Assembly (NCBI GenBank): GCA_035534615.1
Contig: DATLRO010000092.1
Span: forward strand, 93,205 to 157,204
DNA: 64,000 nt
Origin: JAGWRA01 sp035534615
Lineage (GTDB): Bacteria > Acidobacteriota > Vicinamibacteria > Vicinamibacterales > CAVVIG01
Reading direction: 5' to 3'
The notes below the pieces were generated by a model. That model was not told the origin of the DNA. It saw nothing but the letters and a program-made list of their open reading frames with translations, and ran no database searches. The position numbers and the translations under genes are program-made. Below are positions 53,067-63,831 of this stretch, piece by piece; positions within the stretch are counted from its first letter, which is position 1; the number at the start of each line of letters is the position of its first letter.

Positions 53067-53552
53067 TTAGATCTCCAGGGCGCCGTCCGGTGGCTGGCGT
53101 CTTCCGGACGACCTCTTCGGTCGTCCGTGCGGGTGGGGCGTCCCGGGCTCCGTCGCGTAGCCCTTCGCCTTCCAGTTTCGCAACGGGCAGAATACGGCGG
53201 TCTTGAATCCCTCACGTTCGGCGAGCTTCGCAGCCTGCGAGCTTCTGATGCCGGTATCTCACGTGAAGACGAGCGTGGTGTCCTTCGAGAAGTCCTTCAG
53301 GCGGCCCGCGAGCTTGTTCAGCGGGATGTTGATCGCCCCTTTGATCGTGTCCTTCTTGAACTCGGCGGGATCCCGGACGTCGATGACGACGAGCTTCGCG
53401 CCCGTGTTTTCCTTCTGCGCGAGCGCAGCCGGCGCCAGTTCCCTGGCGCCGATCGCGCGGCCCGTCTTCGGATCGACCGGGAACTTCGTCTGCGCGGCTG
53501 CCGCGGTCAGTGGCGTCAGCAGCGCCACCAGGAGCCACAGGGTGCGGTGCAT
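53067..53552 (-). CDS. Periplasmic rhodanese-like protein with in-frame UGA at the catalytic Cys (candidate selenoprotein)
   Basis: Read conventionally the ORF stops after 97 residues at TGA (53261-53259), right after 'KDTTLVFT', where a rhodanese has its catalytic Cys. In frame beyond the TGA the sequence continues 'DTGIRSSQAAKLAEREGF' and 'NWKAKGYATEP', the normal active-site loop (C-x2-G-x-R-S) and C-terminal helix, to a TAA at 53067 (161 residues with residue 98 as Sec). The signal peptide is MHRTLWLLVALLTPLTAAAA, and the Shine-Dalgarno is GGAG, 7 nt upstream. It follows sucB by 35 bp. The alternative is a nonsense-mutated pseudogene or a truncated protein; the exact placement argues for selenocysteine. 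The last 25 residues look unconserved. Confidence 0.7.
53219..53253 (-). promoter_or_regulatory. Candidate bacterial SECIS hairpin
   Basis: On the minus-strand RNA after the UGA, AGCU-CGCA (53243-53236) pairs with UGCG-(A)-AGCU (53232-53224) around a GGC loop, with one bulged A. CGGC (53253-53250) can pair with GCCG (53222-53219) below. The loop G lies 23 nt after the UGA, within the known bacterial range. The tip GCA-GG..C-UGC is close to that of E. coli fdhF (GCA-GGUC-UGC). Confidence 0.55.
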
Positions 53553-53587
53553 GGTGCTCTCCTCGCGCGAGTCTACCGCCGGAGCGG

Positions 53588-54823
53588 TCAGACTTCCAGA
53601 AGAAGCGTGCCCGGATCCTCGACGAAATCCTTGAGCCGGACCAGGAACTGCACGGCCTCGCGTCCGTCGACGATCCGGTGATCGTAGCTGAGCGCGACGT
53701 ACATCATCGGCCGGACGACGATCTGGCCCTTGAGCGGCACCACGCGGTCCTGGATCTTGTGCAGGCCGAGGATGCCGACCTGCGGCGGATTGAGGATCGG
53801 CGTGCTCAGCAGCGAGCCGAAGACGCCGCCGTTCGTGATCGTGAAGGTCCCGCCGCGCAGATCGTCGAGCGACAGCGTGCGGGCGGCCGCTTTCTGCGAG
53901 TACAGCTTGATCGCCTGCTCGACCTCGGCGAACGACAGCCGGTCGGCGTCCCGGATCACCGGCACCACGAGCCCTTCGGCGGCGCCGACCGCCATGCCGA
54001 TGTCGTAGTAGTGCTTGAGCACCATCTCCTCGCCCTGAATCTCGGCGTTCAGACGCGGGAACTCGCGCAGCGCGGCGATGCTCGCCTTGACGAAGAAGGA
54101 CGCGATGCCGAGGCCGATGCCGTGGCGCGCCTTGAACTCGTCGCGGCGCCGCTGCCGGAGATCCATCACCGCCGTCATGTCGATCTCGTTGAACGTCGTC
54201 AGCATGGCGGCGGTGTGCTGCGCCTCGACGAGACGCCGCGCGATCGTCAGGCGGCGCTTCGACATCCGGACGCGCTCGTCGAGGCGGTCGCCCGTCGCGG
54301 CGCGGGGCTGGACGGGGAGCGGCGCCGGAGCGGGCGCGGCCTCCGCGGATGGCGGCGCCCCGGGATGGCTCTCGACGTCCTGCCGCATCACACGACCGCG
54401 ATCGCCCGTGCCGCGCACCGCGGCCAGGTCGACGGCGCGCTCCCTCGCGACCCGTTGCGCCACCGGCGTCGCCCGGAGGCGATCGGCCTCGCGGGTCGGC
54501 GCGGGCGCGGCCGGAGGCGCCGGAGCCGGCTCCGGGGCGGCCGCGGGCGCCGCCGGAGCTGTCACGGCCGCGGGGGCGCCGGCCGCTGATTCGTCGATGG
54601 TCGCGAGCCGCTCGCCGATCTTCACGTCGGCGCCGTCCGGCCGCTCGATGCGCTGCAGCAGGCCGGCGCGCGGGGCGGAGACCTCCAGATCGGTCTTCTC
54701 GGTTTCGAGCTCGACGAGCGGTTCGCCGGCCGCGACGTAATCACCCTCGTTCTTCAGCCAGCGGGCGACACGCGCCTCGACGACCGATTCACCGAGCTCG
54801 GGGACGACAACGTTGATCGACAT
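53588..54823 (-). CDS. sucB: Dihydrolipoyllysine succinyltransferase (E2 of 2-oxoglutarate dehydrogenase)
   Basis: 411 residues. Lipoyl domain (1-77) with the lipoylated Lys in 'ELETEKTDLEV', an Ala/Pro linker, the E1/E3-binding domain ('RATPVAQRVARERAVDLAAVRGTGDRGRVMRQDV') and a catalytic core ending in 'LSYDHRIVDGREAVQFLVRLKDFVEDP' with the catalytic His and Asp. 90 bp downstream of sucA. No E3 gene is adjacent. Confidence 0.95.
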   Translation of the reverse strand: MSINVVVPELGESVVEARVARWLKNEGDYVAAGEPLVELETEKTDLEVSAPRAGLLQRIERPDGADVKIGERLATIDESAAGAPAAVTAPAAPAAAPEPAPAPPAAPAPTREADRLRATPVAQRVARERAVDLAAVRGTGDRGRVMRQDVESHPGAPPSAEAAPAPAPLPVQPRAATGDRLDERVRMSKRRLTIARRLVEAQHTAAMLTTFNEIDMTAVMDLRQRRRDEFKARHGIGLGIASFFVKASIAALREFPRLNAEIQGEEMVLKHYYDIGMAVGAAEGLVVPVIRDADRLSFAEVEQAIKLYSQKAAARTLSLDDLRGGTFTITNGGVFGSLLSTPILNPPQVGILGLHKIQDRVVPLKGQIVVRPMMYVALSYDHRIVDGREAVQFLVRLKDFVEDPGTLLLEV

Positions 54824-54913
54824 CAGACACAGGCTCCTGGCGACCGCCGGTGGCGGAGCAGCGTCCGGCGGCGGGGCGGGCGGCAGCCGCCGGCAGTAAT
54901 CGGACTCACAGGG

Positions 54914-57727
54914 TCAGGACTTCTCGGACGTGGCCCTCCGGCCGCGGTCGCCGGCATGGAGGGCGCGGTCCTGCGCCGGCGGCTGGAACGCGCGCTCGAC
55001 GATGAGCGTCTGCCGCCAGAGGTGACGCGACGCCGACCCCTCGGCCGGGCTCGAGCTGCGAGGCCGGCCGATGTAGTGGAGCGGCAAACGCCCTTCGGCC
55101 AGCGCGGCGAGATGGGGCCGGACGAACTCCCAGGCGCCCATGTTCTCCGGTTCTTCCTGGACCCACGCGATTTCGGTCAGCTGGGGGTATCCGGCCACGA
55201 CCGCCTCGATCTCGTCCAGCGGCAGCGGGTAGATCTGCTCCAGACGGCAGACCGCGACGCCCGGCTCGGCCGCGCGGTGCTCCGACGCGAGCAGATCGAT
55301 CGCCACCTTGCCGGAGCAGAGCACCAGGCGGCGCACGTCGGCGCTGCGCGCCCGGGCCGCATCGTCGTCGATCACCGGCAGCCAGCGGCCTTCGGCCAGC
55401 TCGCGCGGCGCGGAGGCGACCGCCGGGTGGCGGAGGAGACTCTTCGGGGTCAGGACGACGAGCGGCAGCGGATCGGTCGCGAGGAGCGCCGCCTGCCGCC
55501 GCAGCAGGTGAAAGTACTGGGCGGCGGTCGTGCAGTTCGCGACGCGCATGTTGATGTCGGCTGCCATCTGCAGGAAGCGCTCGGGCCGCGCGCTCGCGTG
55601 GTCCGGCCCCTGACCCTCGAGCGCGTGCGGCAGCAGGAAGACCAGCGACGGGCGGAGCCCCCACTTGGCGCGCGCCGACACGACGAACTCGTCGATCATC
55701 GTCTGGGCGCCGTTGACGAAATCGCCGTACTGCGCCTCCCAGAGCACGAGGCGGTCGGGCGCCTGGAGGTTGTAGCCGTACTCGAAGCCGACGGCGGCGT
55801 TCTCCGACAGCGGACTGTCGTGGATCTCGAACGCCGCCCGGGCCAGGGGCAGCGCCTGCAAAGGAACGAAGGGCGTGCCCTGCTCGACGTCGTACAGCAC
55901 GGCATGCCGCTGGCTGAAGGTGCCGCGCCCGACGTCCTCGCCCGTCAGCCGGACCGGCACGCCGTCCTGCAGCACGGAGGCGAGGGCCAGCTCCTCGGCC
56001 GCCGCCCAGTCGATCGTCCGCTCGTCGAGGCTGTCGAACGCGTGCGCGCGCCGCTCGCGGTGCTTCTCCAGCTTCCGGTGCACGTGGAACCCTTCCGGAA
56101 CCGCCAGCAGCCCCTCGTTGAGGGTCTTCAGGGTGGCCAGCGGCACGGCCGTCCGGGCCTGGCGCGCCGCGCGCCGCGGCGGCGCCACGGGATAGGGCTC
56201 GATCAGATGCTCTTCCGGCTTCAGCGATTCGAGCACCGCCTGCAGCGCGTCCAGGTACCGCTGATTCAGCGCCTCCGCCCACGCCGGCGTGACGATGCCG
56301 CGATCGGCGAGCGCGCGCCCCCATTGTTCTCTGACGGTCGGGTGCGCGGCAATCTTCCGGTACAGCGTCGGCTGCGTGAACGACGGCTCGTCCCCTTCGT
56401 TGTGGCCGTAGCGGCGGTAGCCGACCAGGTCGATCAGAAAATCGCGATGGAACTGCTGGCGGTACGCGCACGCGATCCGGATCACTTCGATGCAGGCTTC
56501 CGGGCTGTCGGCGTTGACGTGGACGATCGGAATCTTGAAGCCGCGCGCGAGACCGCTCGCGTAGCTCGTGCTGTAGGAATCCTCCGGCCGCGTCGTGAAG
56601 CCGAGCTGATTGTTCGCGATGATGTGGATCGTGCCGCCCGTCTGGTAGCCCGCCAGGCGCGACAGGTTCAGCGTCTCGGCCACGATCCCCTGGCCGGGAA
56701 ACGACGCGTCGCCGTGGATCAGAATCGGGAGCGTCCGAGATCCGTCCACGAGCGGCGCACCCGGCGCCGCGGCGTCCGTGGCCGCGGCGCGCGCCATGCC
56801 TTCGACCACCGGATCGATCGCCTCCAGGTGGCTGGGATTCGGCGGCAGGATCACCGTCAGCCGGCCGTCCGGGTGCGTCCACTGCGCCCCGGAGTGGTAT
56901 TTCACGTCGCCCGCGAACGTCGGATCGGGCGAGGCGGTGTCGTCGCGGAGCGGATCCTTGAACTCGGCCAGCACCTGCGCGTACGGCTTCCGGAAAATGT
57001 GCGTGAGCACGTTCAGGCGGCCGCGGTGCGCCATGCCGATGAACAGCGTGCGGACCCCGCTGCCGGACGCCTCGTCGATCAGCTCGTCCAGCATCGGCAC
57101 CAGCATGTCGACCCCCTCGACCGAGAAGCGGGTCTTGCCGGGGAACGTCCGCTGCAGGAAGCGCTCGAACGCTTCGACCTGCGTCAGCCGGTCGAGCAGC
57201 GCCGCGGCATCGACCGGCGCGGCCGGGGCCCGGAAGCGTCCGCTCTCGGCCGCCTCGCGCAGCCAGTCGCGCTCCTCGGGGACGAAGATGTGGGAAAGGT
57301 CGTAGCCGGTGTTCGACGCGTAGATGCGCCGGAGCCGCTCGATCGCCTCCAGGGCCGACGCCGCCCCGTCGCTGACCGCGCCGCCCACGAGGCCGGCCGG
57401 CAGCCGGCGCAGGTCGTCCTCCGTCAGCCCGTAGGATGCCGGCAGGATGGAGGGATCGCCCAGCGGCCGCGTGCCCAGCGGGTCGACCTGCGCGGCCAGG
57501 TGGCTGTAGAGCCGGATGGCTTTCGCCAGGTTCACGACGCCGACAATGGCGTTGACCGCGACGGCCGGGGCGCCGGCAGGCGGTGGCGCCTCGGCGGGCG
57601 GCGGCGTCCAGCGGTCGAACACCGCCCGCGTGTCGGGATCGACCGACCGCGGATCCTGCCGGTACCGGTCGTAGAGCTCGAGAACGAACCCCTGATTGAC
57701 GCCTTCGAAGTCCTGCCAGCCATTCAT
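54914..57727 (-). CDS. sucA: 2-oxoglutarate dehydrogenase E1 component
   Basis: 937 residues, thiamine-diphosphate E1 of the TCA-cycle complex. It begins 'MNGWQDFEGVNQGFVLELYDRYRQDPRSVDP' and has 'LFIGMAHRGRLNVL', the TPP motif 'GDASFPGQGIVAETLNLSRLAGY...NNQLGFTT', 'YRRYGHNEGDEPSFTQP' and 'LLPHALEGQGPDHASARPERFLQ'. Length is normal. ATG 57727 or 57736 are both possible; neither has a strong Shine-Dalgarno. A further upstream extension is not family-like. Confidence 0.95.
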   Translation of the reverse strand: MNGWQDFEGVNQGFVLELYDRYRQDPRSVDPDTRAVFDRWTPPPAEAPPPAGAPAVAVNAIVGVVNLAKAIRLYSHLAAQVDPLGTRPLGDPSILPASYGLTEDDLRRLPAGLVGGAVSDGAASALEAIERLRRIYASNTGYDLSHIFVPEERDWLREAAESGRFRAPAAPVDAAALLDRLTQVEAFERFLQRTFPGKTRFSVEGVDMLVPMLDELIDEASGSGVRTLFIGMAHRGRLNVLTHIFRKPYAQVLAEFKDPLRDDTASPDPTFAGDVKYHSGAQWTHPDGRLTVILPPNPSHLEAIDPVVEGMARAAATDAAAPGAPLVDGSRTLPILIHGDASFPGQGIVAETLNLSRLAGYQTGGTIHIIANNQLGFTTRPEDSYSTSYASGLARGFKIPIVHVNADSPEACIEVIRIACAYRQQFHRDFLIDLVGYRRYGHNEGDEPSFTQPTLYRKIAAHPTVREQWGRALADRGIVTPAWAEALNQRYLDALQAVLESLKPEEHLIEPYPVAPPRRAARQARTAVPLATLKTLNEGLLAVPEGFHVHRKLEKHRERRAHAFDSLDERTIDWAAAEELALASVLQDGVPVRLTGEDVGRGTFSQRHAVLYDVEQGTPFVPLQALPLARAAFEIHDSPLSENAAVGFEYGYNLQAPDRLVLWEAQYGDFVNGAQTMIDEFVVSARAKWGLRPSLVFLLPHALEGQGPDHASARPERFLQMAADINMRVANCTTAAQYFHLLRRQAALLATDPLPLVVLTPKSLLRHPAVASAPRELAEGRWLPVIDDDAARARSADVRRLVLCSGKVAIDLLASEHRAAEPGVAVCRLEQIYPLPLDEIEAVVAGYPQLTEIAWVQEEPENMGAWEFVRPHLAALAEGRLPLHYIGRPRSSSPAEGSASRHLWRQTLIVERAFQPPAQDRALHAGDRGRRATSEKS

Positions 57728-57736
57728 GATGGTCAT

Positions 57737-58074
57737 GCTACCGATGGGAGGGCATCTGCCCGACCCGCGGCCTCGAGCCACCCGCCCGTCGCGTCGCCTG
57801 GTGTTCCTGCTCGGATCGACCCGGAGTCATCAATCGGGTGGGGGCCTGAACCGCGGTGGGGTCCGGACGTGCTCGCCAGCTCCGCAGGAGAAGGCAGGCC
57901 GGATGCACACGGGCCACACGGCCCTGCCTCCGCGGCGCTGCCACGCTCATCCAGTCTAGCGCAGATTCCGGCGGCCGGTGCACCGGCCGGGTCGCCGGGC
58001 TCCCGAGGGCCGAAACCCTGTTAAGATGGCGTGACCGGTCGTCAGTGGCGATGCGCCACGGGAGTCGCGGACCG
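57737..58074. other. 338-bp divergent spacer, nothing convincing
   Basis: Lies between sucA and the histidine kinase. A TAAGAT (58022-58027) could be a -10 for the kinase, but no -35 fits. No gene, RNA or repeat was recognised. Confidence 0.35.
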
Positions 58075-59868
<1,794 letters not shown>

Positions 59869-59955
59869 GGCGCGTGACGGTCCCCGCCGGCCCGGCCGGC
59901 ACGGCATCACGAACGGAGCGCGGCGCGCCGGCGTCCCGCGCTCGGGAGATCGCGC

Positions 59956-60618
59956 ATGTGTGATTTCGGACAGGCGCACGACCACGCGGCGTTCGGGTAC
60001 CTCGTCGACGCCCCGGCCGTGCGCACGGTCGTGCAGGAGGCGCAGCGCCTGGTGGCGGCGCCCATCAGCAACGCGGAGCGGGTCGAGCGGCTCGAGCCGG
60101 CGTTCGCGGCGCTGCTCGCCTCCGACGGCTGGCTGCCCGAGCCGTTCGGGGCGCCGGACGAGCGGAGCGGGATGGGCGACGGCATCGGCCAGTACGCGCT
60201 CTTCCGGGCCGAAGACGGGTCGCTCTGCCTGTTCGCGCTGGTGGTGCCGCCGGGCGCCATGACGCCGGTCCACGATCACCTGGCGTGGGGACTCGTCGGC
60301 GTGTACCGCGGGCGCCAGGACGAGACGGTCTACCGGCGCCTGGACGATGGCCGCGACCCGGAGAAGGCGGCGCTCGAAGTGGCGCGGCGACAGACGCTGG
60401 CGCCTGGCGAATGTTACACGCTGCTGCCGCCGGACGGAGACATCCACTACGTCAGAACCGTGTCGGACGAGCCGTCCGTTTCCATTCACCTGCTCGCGAA
60501 CGACACCGCCTGCGTCTGGCGCCATCGCTTCGATCCGGAGTCCGGACGCGTCACGCCGTTTCGTTCCGGATACAGCAACACCGCCTGCCCATCTGAGCCG
60601 CAGACCACGCCCACCTAG
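59956..60618 (+). CDS. Cysteine-dioxygenase-like cupin protein
   Basis: 220 residues with a cupin core. The iron motif 'MTPVHDHLAWGLVGVYRGRQDETVY' (H-x-H...E) and a later His in 'GDIHYVRTVSDEPSVSIHLLAND' match the cysteine dioxygenase / 3-mercaptopropionate dioxygenase superfamily (COG5553-like). It may oxidise a thiol to a sulfinate, but the substrate is unassigned. ATG at 59956 with GGGAG 8 nt upstream. It follows the kinase by 87 bp. Confidence 0.8.
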   Translation: MCDFGQAHDHAAFGYLVDAPAVRTVVQEAQRLVAAPISNAERVERLEPAFAALLASDGWLPEPFGAPDERSGMGDGIGQYALFRAEDGSLCLFALVVPPGAMTPVHDHLAWGLVGVYRGRQDETVYRRLDDGRDPEKAALEVARRQTLAPGECYTLLPPDGDIHYVRTVSDEPSVSIHLLANDTACVWRHRFDPESGRVTPFRSGYSNTACPSEPQTTPT

Positions 60619-61078
60619 CGGCGGTCTTCACGGCACGGACGATTCCGGCAGACCGGTCAGAAGTCCATCAGCCGCGTGGCAGCGATCGCCGGGGGCGGCG
60701 GCCGTCATGGTCCCGTCGCTGATCTCTCCCCGGTCGTCGCGGGTTTTTCCACGGCTCACCGGCTCGGTTCCAGTCGTTTTTCTGGAATTCCAAAGATACC
60801 GAGACGGCACCGGCCTTGCGTGTAGGAGGGCGGGCCTCAGGGTCGTCGGTACGGAGCGGAGGGTGACGTCGGCACCGCGCGCAGACATAATGCCCGCGAA
60901 CGGCGGACTCCCGGCTCACCGTGCGACCCCTGCTGGCCCGGCTCTCAAGGCGTGCGTCTCTGCATGGGACGGCGCGCCGACAGGCAGGCGTGCGGTGGAA
61001 GGCCCGTCCTCCTCCTCCGTCGACTTCCGCCGCCGCCTGCCTGTGATCTTTTCCGCGGCCCTGGAGCAGGGGCCGCGC
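60619..61078. other. 460-bp spacer, no supported gene
   Basis: Between the cupin gene and the convergent FkbM gene. ORFs of 80-90 codons exist on both strands, but they have no start signals and Arg/Pro/Ser-rich shadow-like composition. A 6-bp inverted repeat (TTCCAG ... CTGGAA, around 60770-60790) flanks a T-rich loop. I see nothing else. Confidence 0.35.
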
Positions 61079-61837
61079 TCACGGTTCGGACACATCCTGC
61101 ATCAGTGCGCTGTCGCGACGGACGAAGACCACATCGCCCAGGCGCAGCCGTCCGTCCCGTGGCCGGCCCGAGAGGGTCGCCACGTCATACAGCTCGAAGC
61201 CGCTCGTCCGCAGCCGGGCGAGGAGATCCGCGAAGACCGGCCGCCCCGACCGGTCGATGTCGTAGAACCGGACCTCCGTCAGCAGCACCTCCACCGCTTC
61301 GAGCAGGCGCGGCGCCCCCGCGAGCGCGGCTGATTCGTGTCCTTCGAGGTCGAGCTTCAGCAGAGCGCGGTCCGCGAGGCTCACCCGGTCCGCGAACAGG
61401 TCGTCGAGCGTTGTCGCTGGCACGTCCAGCGTGGACCTGCCCGCGGCCTCAGCGGCGGTCGCGACGTGGACACCGGTGGCGCCGGCGCCGCGGCTGTCGT
61501 CAATCATCGTGAGGCGCGTGGCGCCGGGGGAGGTCAGCGCGACCCCGTGAATCCGGACCGCCGGCAACCGCCGCGCCAGCGCTTCCAGGGCGGGCCGACA
61601 GGCCGGCTGCGGCTCCACGAGGTCGTAAGCGGCCTGCGGAAAGATCGGTTGTACCCTTCGTGTCCAGTCGCCGACGTTCGCGCCGCCATCGATCACGATC
61701 CGCGGCAGGTAGCCGGAGGTCCGAAGCCGGAGGATCGTGTCGTCGAGCGCGTCCCAACGGTTGGCCGGCAGTCGCGACACGTGCAGGCCGAGCCGGTGGA
61801 AGAGGGCCCGGGCGATGGAGGCTGGGAAATCGGCCAC
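61079..61837 (-). CDS. FkbM-family methyltransferase
   Basis: 252 residues. The SAM-binding motif is 'RIVIDGGANVGDWTRR', followed by 'DLVEPQPACRPALEAL', 'LKLDLEGHESAALAGA' and 'LLTEVRFYDI', the FkbM pattern. Such enzymes O-methylate sugars or polyketides, often in surface polysaccharide loci, but no such genes are adjacent. GTG start at 61837. Confidence 0.88.
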   Translation of the reverse strand: MADFPASIARALFHRLGLHVSRLPANRWDALDDTILRLRTSGYLPRIVIDGGANVGDWTRRVQPIFPQAAYDLVEPQPACRPALEALARRLPAVRIHGVALTSPGATRLTMIDDSRGAGATGVHVATAAEAAGRSTLDVPATTLDDLFADRVSLADRALLKLDLEGHESAALAGAPRLLEAVEVLLTEVRFYDIDRSGRPVFADLLARLRTSGFELYDVATLSGRPRDGRLRLGDVVFVRRDSALMQDVSEP

Positions 61838-61961
61838 GTCTCGGTGCTCGATCGCAGACGGAAGAAGTCCGATCGCACCGGCGGTCGGCGCGCCCGGAGG
61901 TGAACGCGACGGGCGACGATAGCGTGACCGGCGCCGGTGGTCAAGAAACAGGGGGCCGCGA

Positions 61962-62246
61962 TCAGGGAGCGATCACCGAGCGCTTGAGCTTGATCCGCAT
62001 CGCGACGGGGCAGTCGGACCGTCCGAGCGTGTGACGGACCTTCCGGAAGCCCTTGAGCAGCTCGCTCAGCCCGACCTGCAAGTCGGAGTTCTCGTCACCG
62101 AAGACGAGCCCGCAAGTGGGGCAGGCCCGCGGCAGATCGAGATCGAACTGGATGGGCCAGGTGACCCGGGTGTGGCACCGGCTGCATTCGAACGTGAAGG
62201 CGTCGATGTCGATGAGTTCGATGGCGTGGCGGGTCTCGAGCGACAT
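61962..62246 (-). CDS. Zinc-ribbon hypothetical protein
   Basis: 94 residues with two C-x2-C pairs ('FECSRCHTRV' and 'RACPTCGLVF') forming a zinc ribbon, and a basic C-terminus. The ATG at 62246 gives a compact protein, and the ORF extension beyond it is Ala-rich and unlikely. TATCAT near 62330 on the minus strand could be its -10. No known function. Confidence 0.65.
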   Translation of the reverse strand: MSLETRHAIELIDIDAFTFECSRCHTRVTWPIQFDLDLPRACPTCGLVFGDENSDLQVGLSELLKGFRKVRHTLGRSDCPVAMRIKLKRSVIAP

Positions 62247-62463
62247 GATCCTGACCTCGGCCGGGTGGGAGTACGTCACGGAGGGGCGGGCCACGGCAAC
62301 GGCCGCCGCCGCGGCCCGCCCTTCGAAATGATAGCGGCTTTCGGCCGCCTGGGGCGAACGATTCTCCGGGCCGCTGACTGCGGCCGGCGCCGCGTCGCCC
62401 GTCAATTGCCCCACACCGCGCGGATGCCTGATGCGCCAGCCTGCCGGCCCGGGCGCCCGCGAC

Positions 62464-63018
62464 TCAAGGCAGCTTCAGCGAGTAGCTCACCGAGGTGATC
62501 GTGCCGTCGGGGGCGGTGTCGAAGACGAAGCCCGCATGCTTCCCGAAGAAGGAGCCCCGCACGAACGTCCATGCGTGGCCCGTGTGGCTGAAGGCCTCGG
62601 CCTTCGTATCGTCCATGCTCGAGATCGGGTACACGACGTCGAGTGCCTGCTGGAGAACGCGCGCGTCGGCGTCAGTCGCCAGCGTGAAGGAGTGATTCAG
62701 CAACGCGAGCACGTCCGGGAGACTGCCGTCGGAGCCGGGCGGCTCGACGCTCAGGAGGCGCGAGCCGGCGCGCGCGGCAATCAGCTTGGAGGTCTCGGTG
62801 CCGCTGCTGCCGTGGATGGCCACGGTGACGTCGTAGAACGTGGCCGAGAAGACCTTCAGGACCGCCGGCGCGGTCAGGAGCCTGGGCTGGATCGTGACGA
62901 GCTGGGAGATGTGTTGATCGAAGAACGTCCGGTCCGCCGGTGTCAGCGCCTGGGCCGCGACCTGCACGGATCCCGCGCACAGCGGGAAGAGCAGCGTAAG
63001 CATCAGGAATCTGCGCAT
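62464..63018 (-). CDS. Secreted hypothetical protein
   Basis: 184 residues with a clean signal peptide (MRRFLMLTLLFPLCAGSVQVAAQA). The mature part contains 'FYDVTVAIHGSSGTETSKLIAARAG' and 'FGKHAGFVFDTAPDGTITSVSYSLKLP', suggesting a beta-rich fold. It is not recognised. The ATG at 63018 has GACGAGGAG upstream. It follows the 46-residue gene by 12 bp. Confidence 0.75.
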   Translation of the reverse strand: MRRFLMLTLLFPLCAGSVQVAAQALTPADRTFFDQHISQLVTIQPRLLTAPAVLKVFSATFYDVTVAIHGSSGTETSKLIAARAGSRLLSVEPPGSDGSLPDVLALLNHSFTLATDADARVLQQALDVVYPISSMDDTKAEAFSHTGHAWTFVRGSFFGKHAGFVFDTAPDGTITSVSYSLKLP

Positions 63019-63030
63019 GGCTTCTCCTCG

Positions 63031-63171
63031 TCAGGATAGACTGTCGCCGTGAACGTCCGTGGGCCGCGCGTGGGGCTTCTTCCGATCTCCGGCGGCCGCC
63101 CACGCAGGCGGCGGGCACAGGAGCAGTCCCGCCGCGAGCACGGTCATCGATCGTCGATCGCGCACATTCAT
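63031..63171 (-). CDS. Small exported protein (46 residues)
   Basis: MNVRDRRSMTVLAAGLLLCPPPAWAAAGDRKK... is a signal peptide with cleavage after AWA or AAA, leaving a basic mature peptide of about 20 residues. Start ATG 63171 has GGAGG 5 nt upstream, an excellent site. It precedes the 184-residue secreted protein by 12 bp. Its start is only 42 bp from the divergent gene at 63214, leaving no room for two ordinary promoters. No family recognised. Confidence 0.55.
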   Translation of the reverse strand: MNVRDRRSMTVLAAGLLLCPPPAWAAAGDRKKPHARPTDVHGDSLS

Positions 63172-63213
63172 GCACACCTCCTCAATGAGGACAACGCCGA
63201 TGAAAGGACGAAC

Positions 63214-63831
63214 ATGCGAGTCTGGCTCACCGCGGCTGGCTGGCTGCTGACGTCGGCGCTCGGACCGGGCGCCTCCTCCGCCGCGCCGCCGCCCGCGTAT
63301 TCCATGACGGAGATCAATTCGATGATCGTGCCCGGCATGATCGTCCGGATCTATCGGGATGGGACGACCGAGGTGATCGACAAGACCATCGCCCCTCGTC
63401 CCGGCGATCCGCGCGGCTACCATACGCGTGCGCTGTACGATTTCCGGGCGCACGAAGTCTATCTGCGCGACCTCATGAACCGGCAGGCGCCCTGTTCGGC
63501 CACCGCCTTCACGTCGAGCCACGTGCCGGCGGCGTTCGATCCGTTCGCGGCTGGACCGGACGGCCCGATGGGGCCGTGGCCGGCCGCACCCCGGGTGCTG
63601 GGCGAGACGACCCTGCACGGCATCCCGGCCCGGCTCGAGGACGTCGCTCTCGGGCGCGGGCAGGGGACGGCGCGCATCTGGATGGCCCGCCGGTATCCGA
63701 TCATGCTCGAGGCGGCGCTGGTCGGCCCGCACGGCCGGCGGCGCGTGCTGTTCGAAGTCACGCGGCTGCGCGTGGGCCATCCGGCGGCGGCGATGCTCGC
63801 GCCGCCGGCCGGGTGCGGCGCCATCCCCTGA
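63214..63831 (+). CDS. Secreted hypothetical protein
   Basis: 205 residues. Signal peptide 'MRVWLTAAGWLLTSALGPGASSAAPP', then 'SMTEINSMIVPGMIVRIYRDGTTEVIDKTI', 'LYDFRAHEVYLRDLMNRQAPCSAT' and 'LEAALVGPHGRRRVLFEVTRL'. It resembles secreted Acidobacteriota proteins of unknown function. The ATG at 63214 has AAAGGA 5 nt upstream. Confidence 0.75.
   Translation: MRVWLTAAGWLLTSALGPGASSAAPPPAYSMTEINSMIVPGMIVRIYRDGTTEVIDKTIAPRPGDPRGYHTRALYDFRAHEVYLRDLMNRQAPCSATAFTSSHVPAAFDPFAAGPDGPMGPWPAAPRVLGETTLHGIPARLEDVALGRGQGTARIWMARRYPIMLEAALVGPHGRRRVLFEVTRLRVGHPAAAMLAPPAGCGAIP

Noticed and set aside
53106..53126. Perfect 8-bp hairpin in the 3' part of the rhodanese frame as a terminator or SECIS
   Set aside because: No U-run on the sense strand, and too far (about 130 nt) from the UGA for a bacterial SECIS.
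53067..53261. Rhodanese as a simple truncated pseudogene
   Set aside because: The only stop lies at the catalytic Cys and the frame stays homologous afterwards, with a hairpin at SECIS distance. Kept as an alternative, not as the main call.
54956..58024. 1022-codon plus-strand ORF
   Set aside because: Antisense shadow of sucA.
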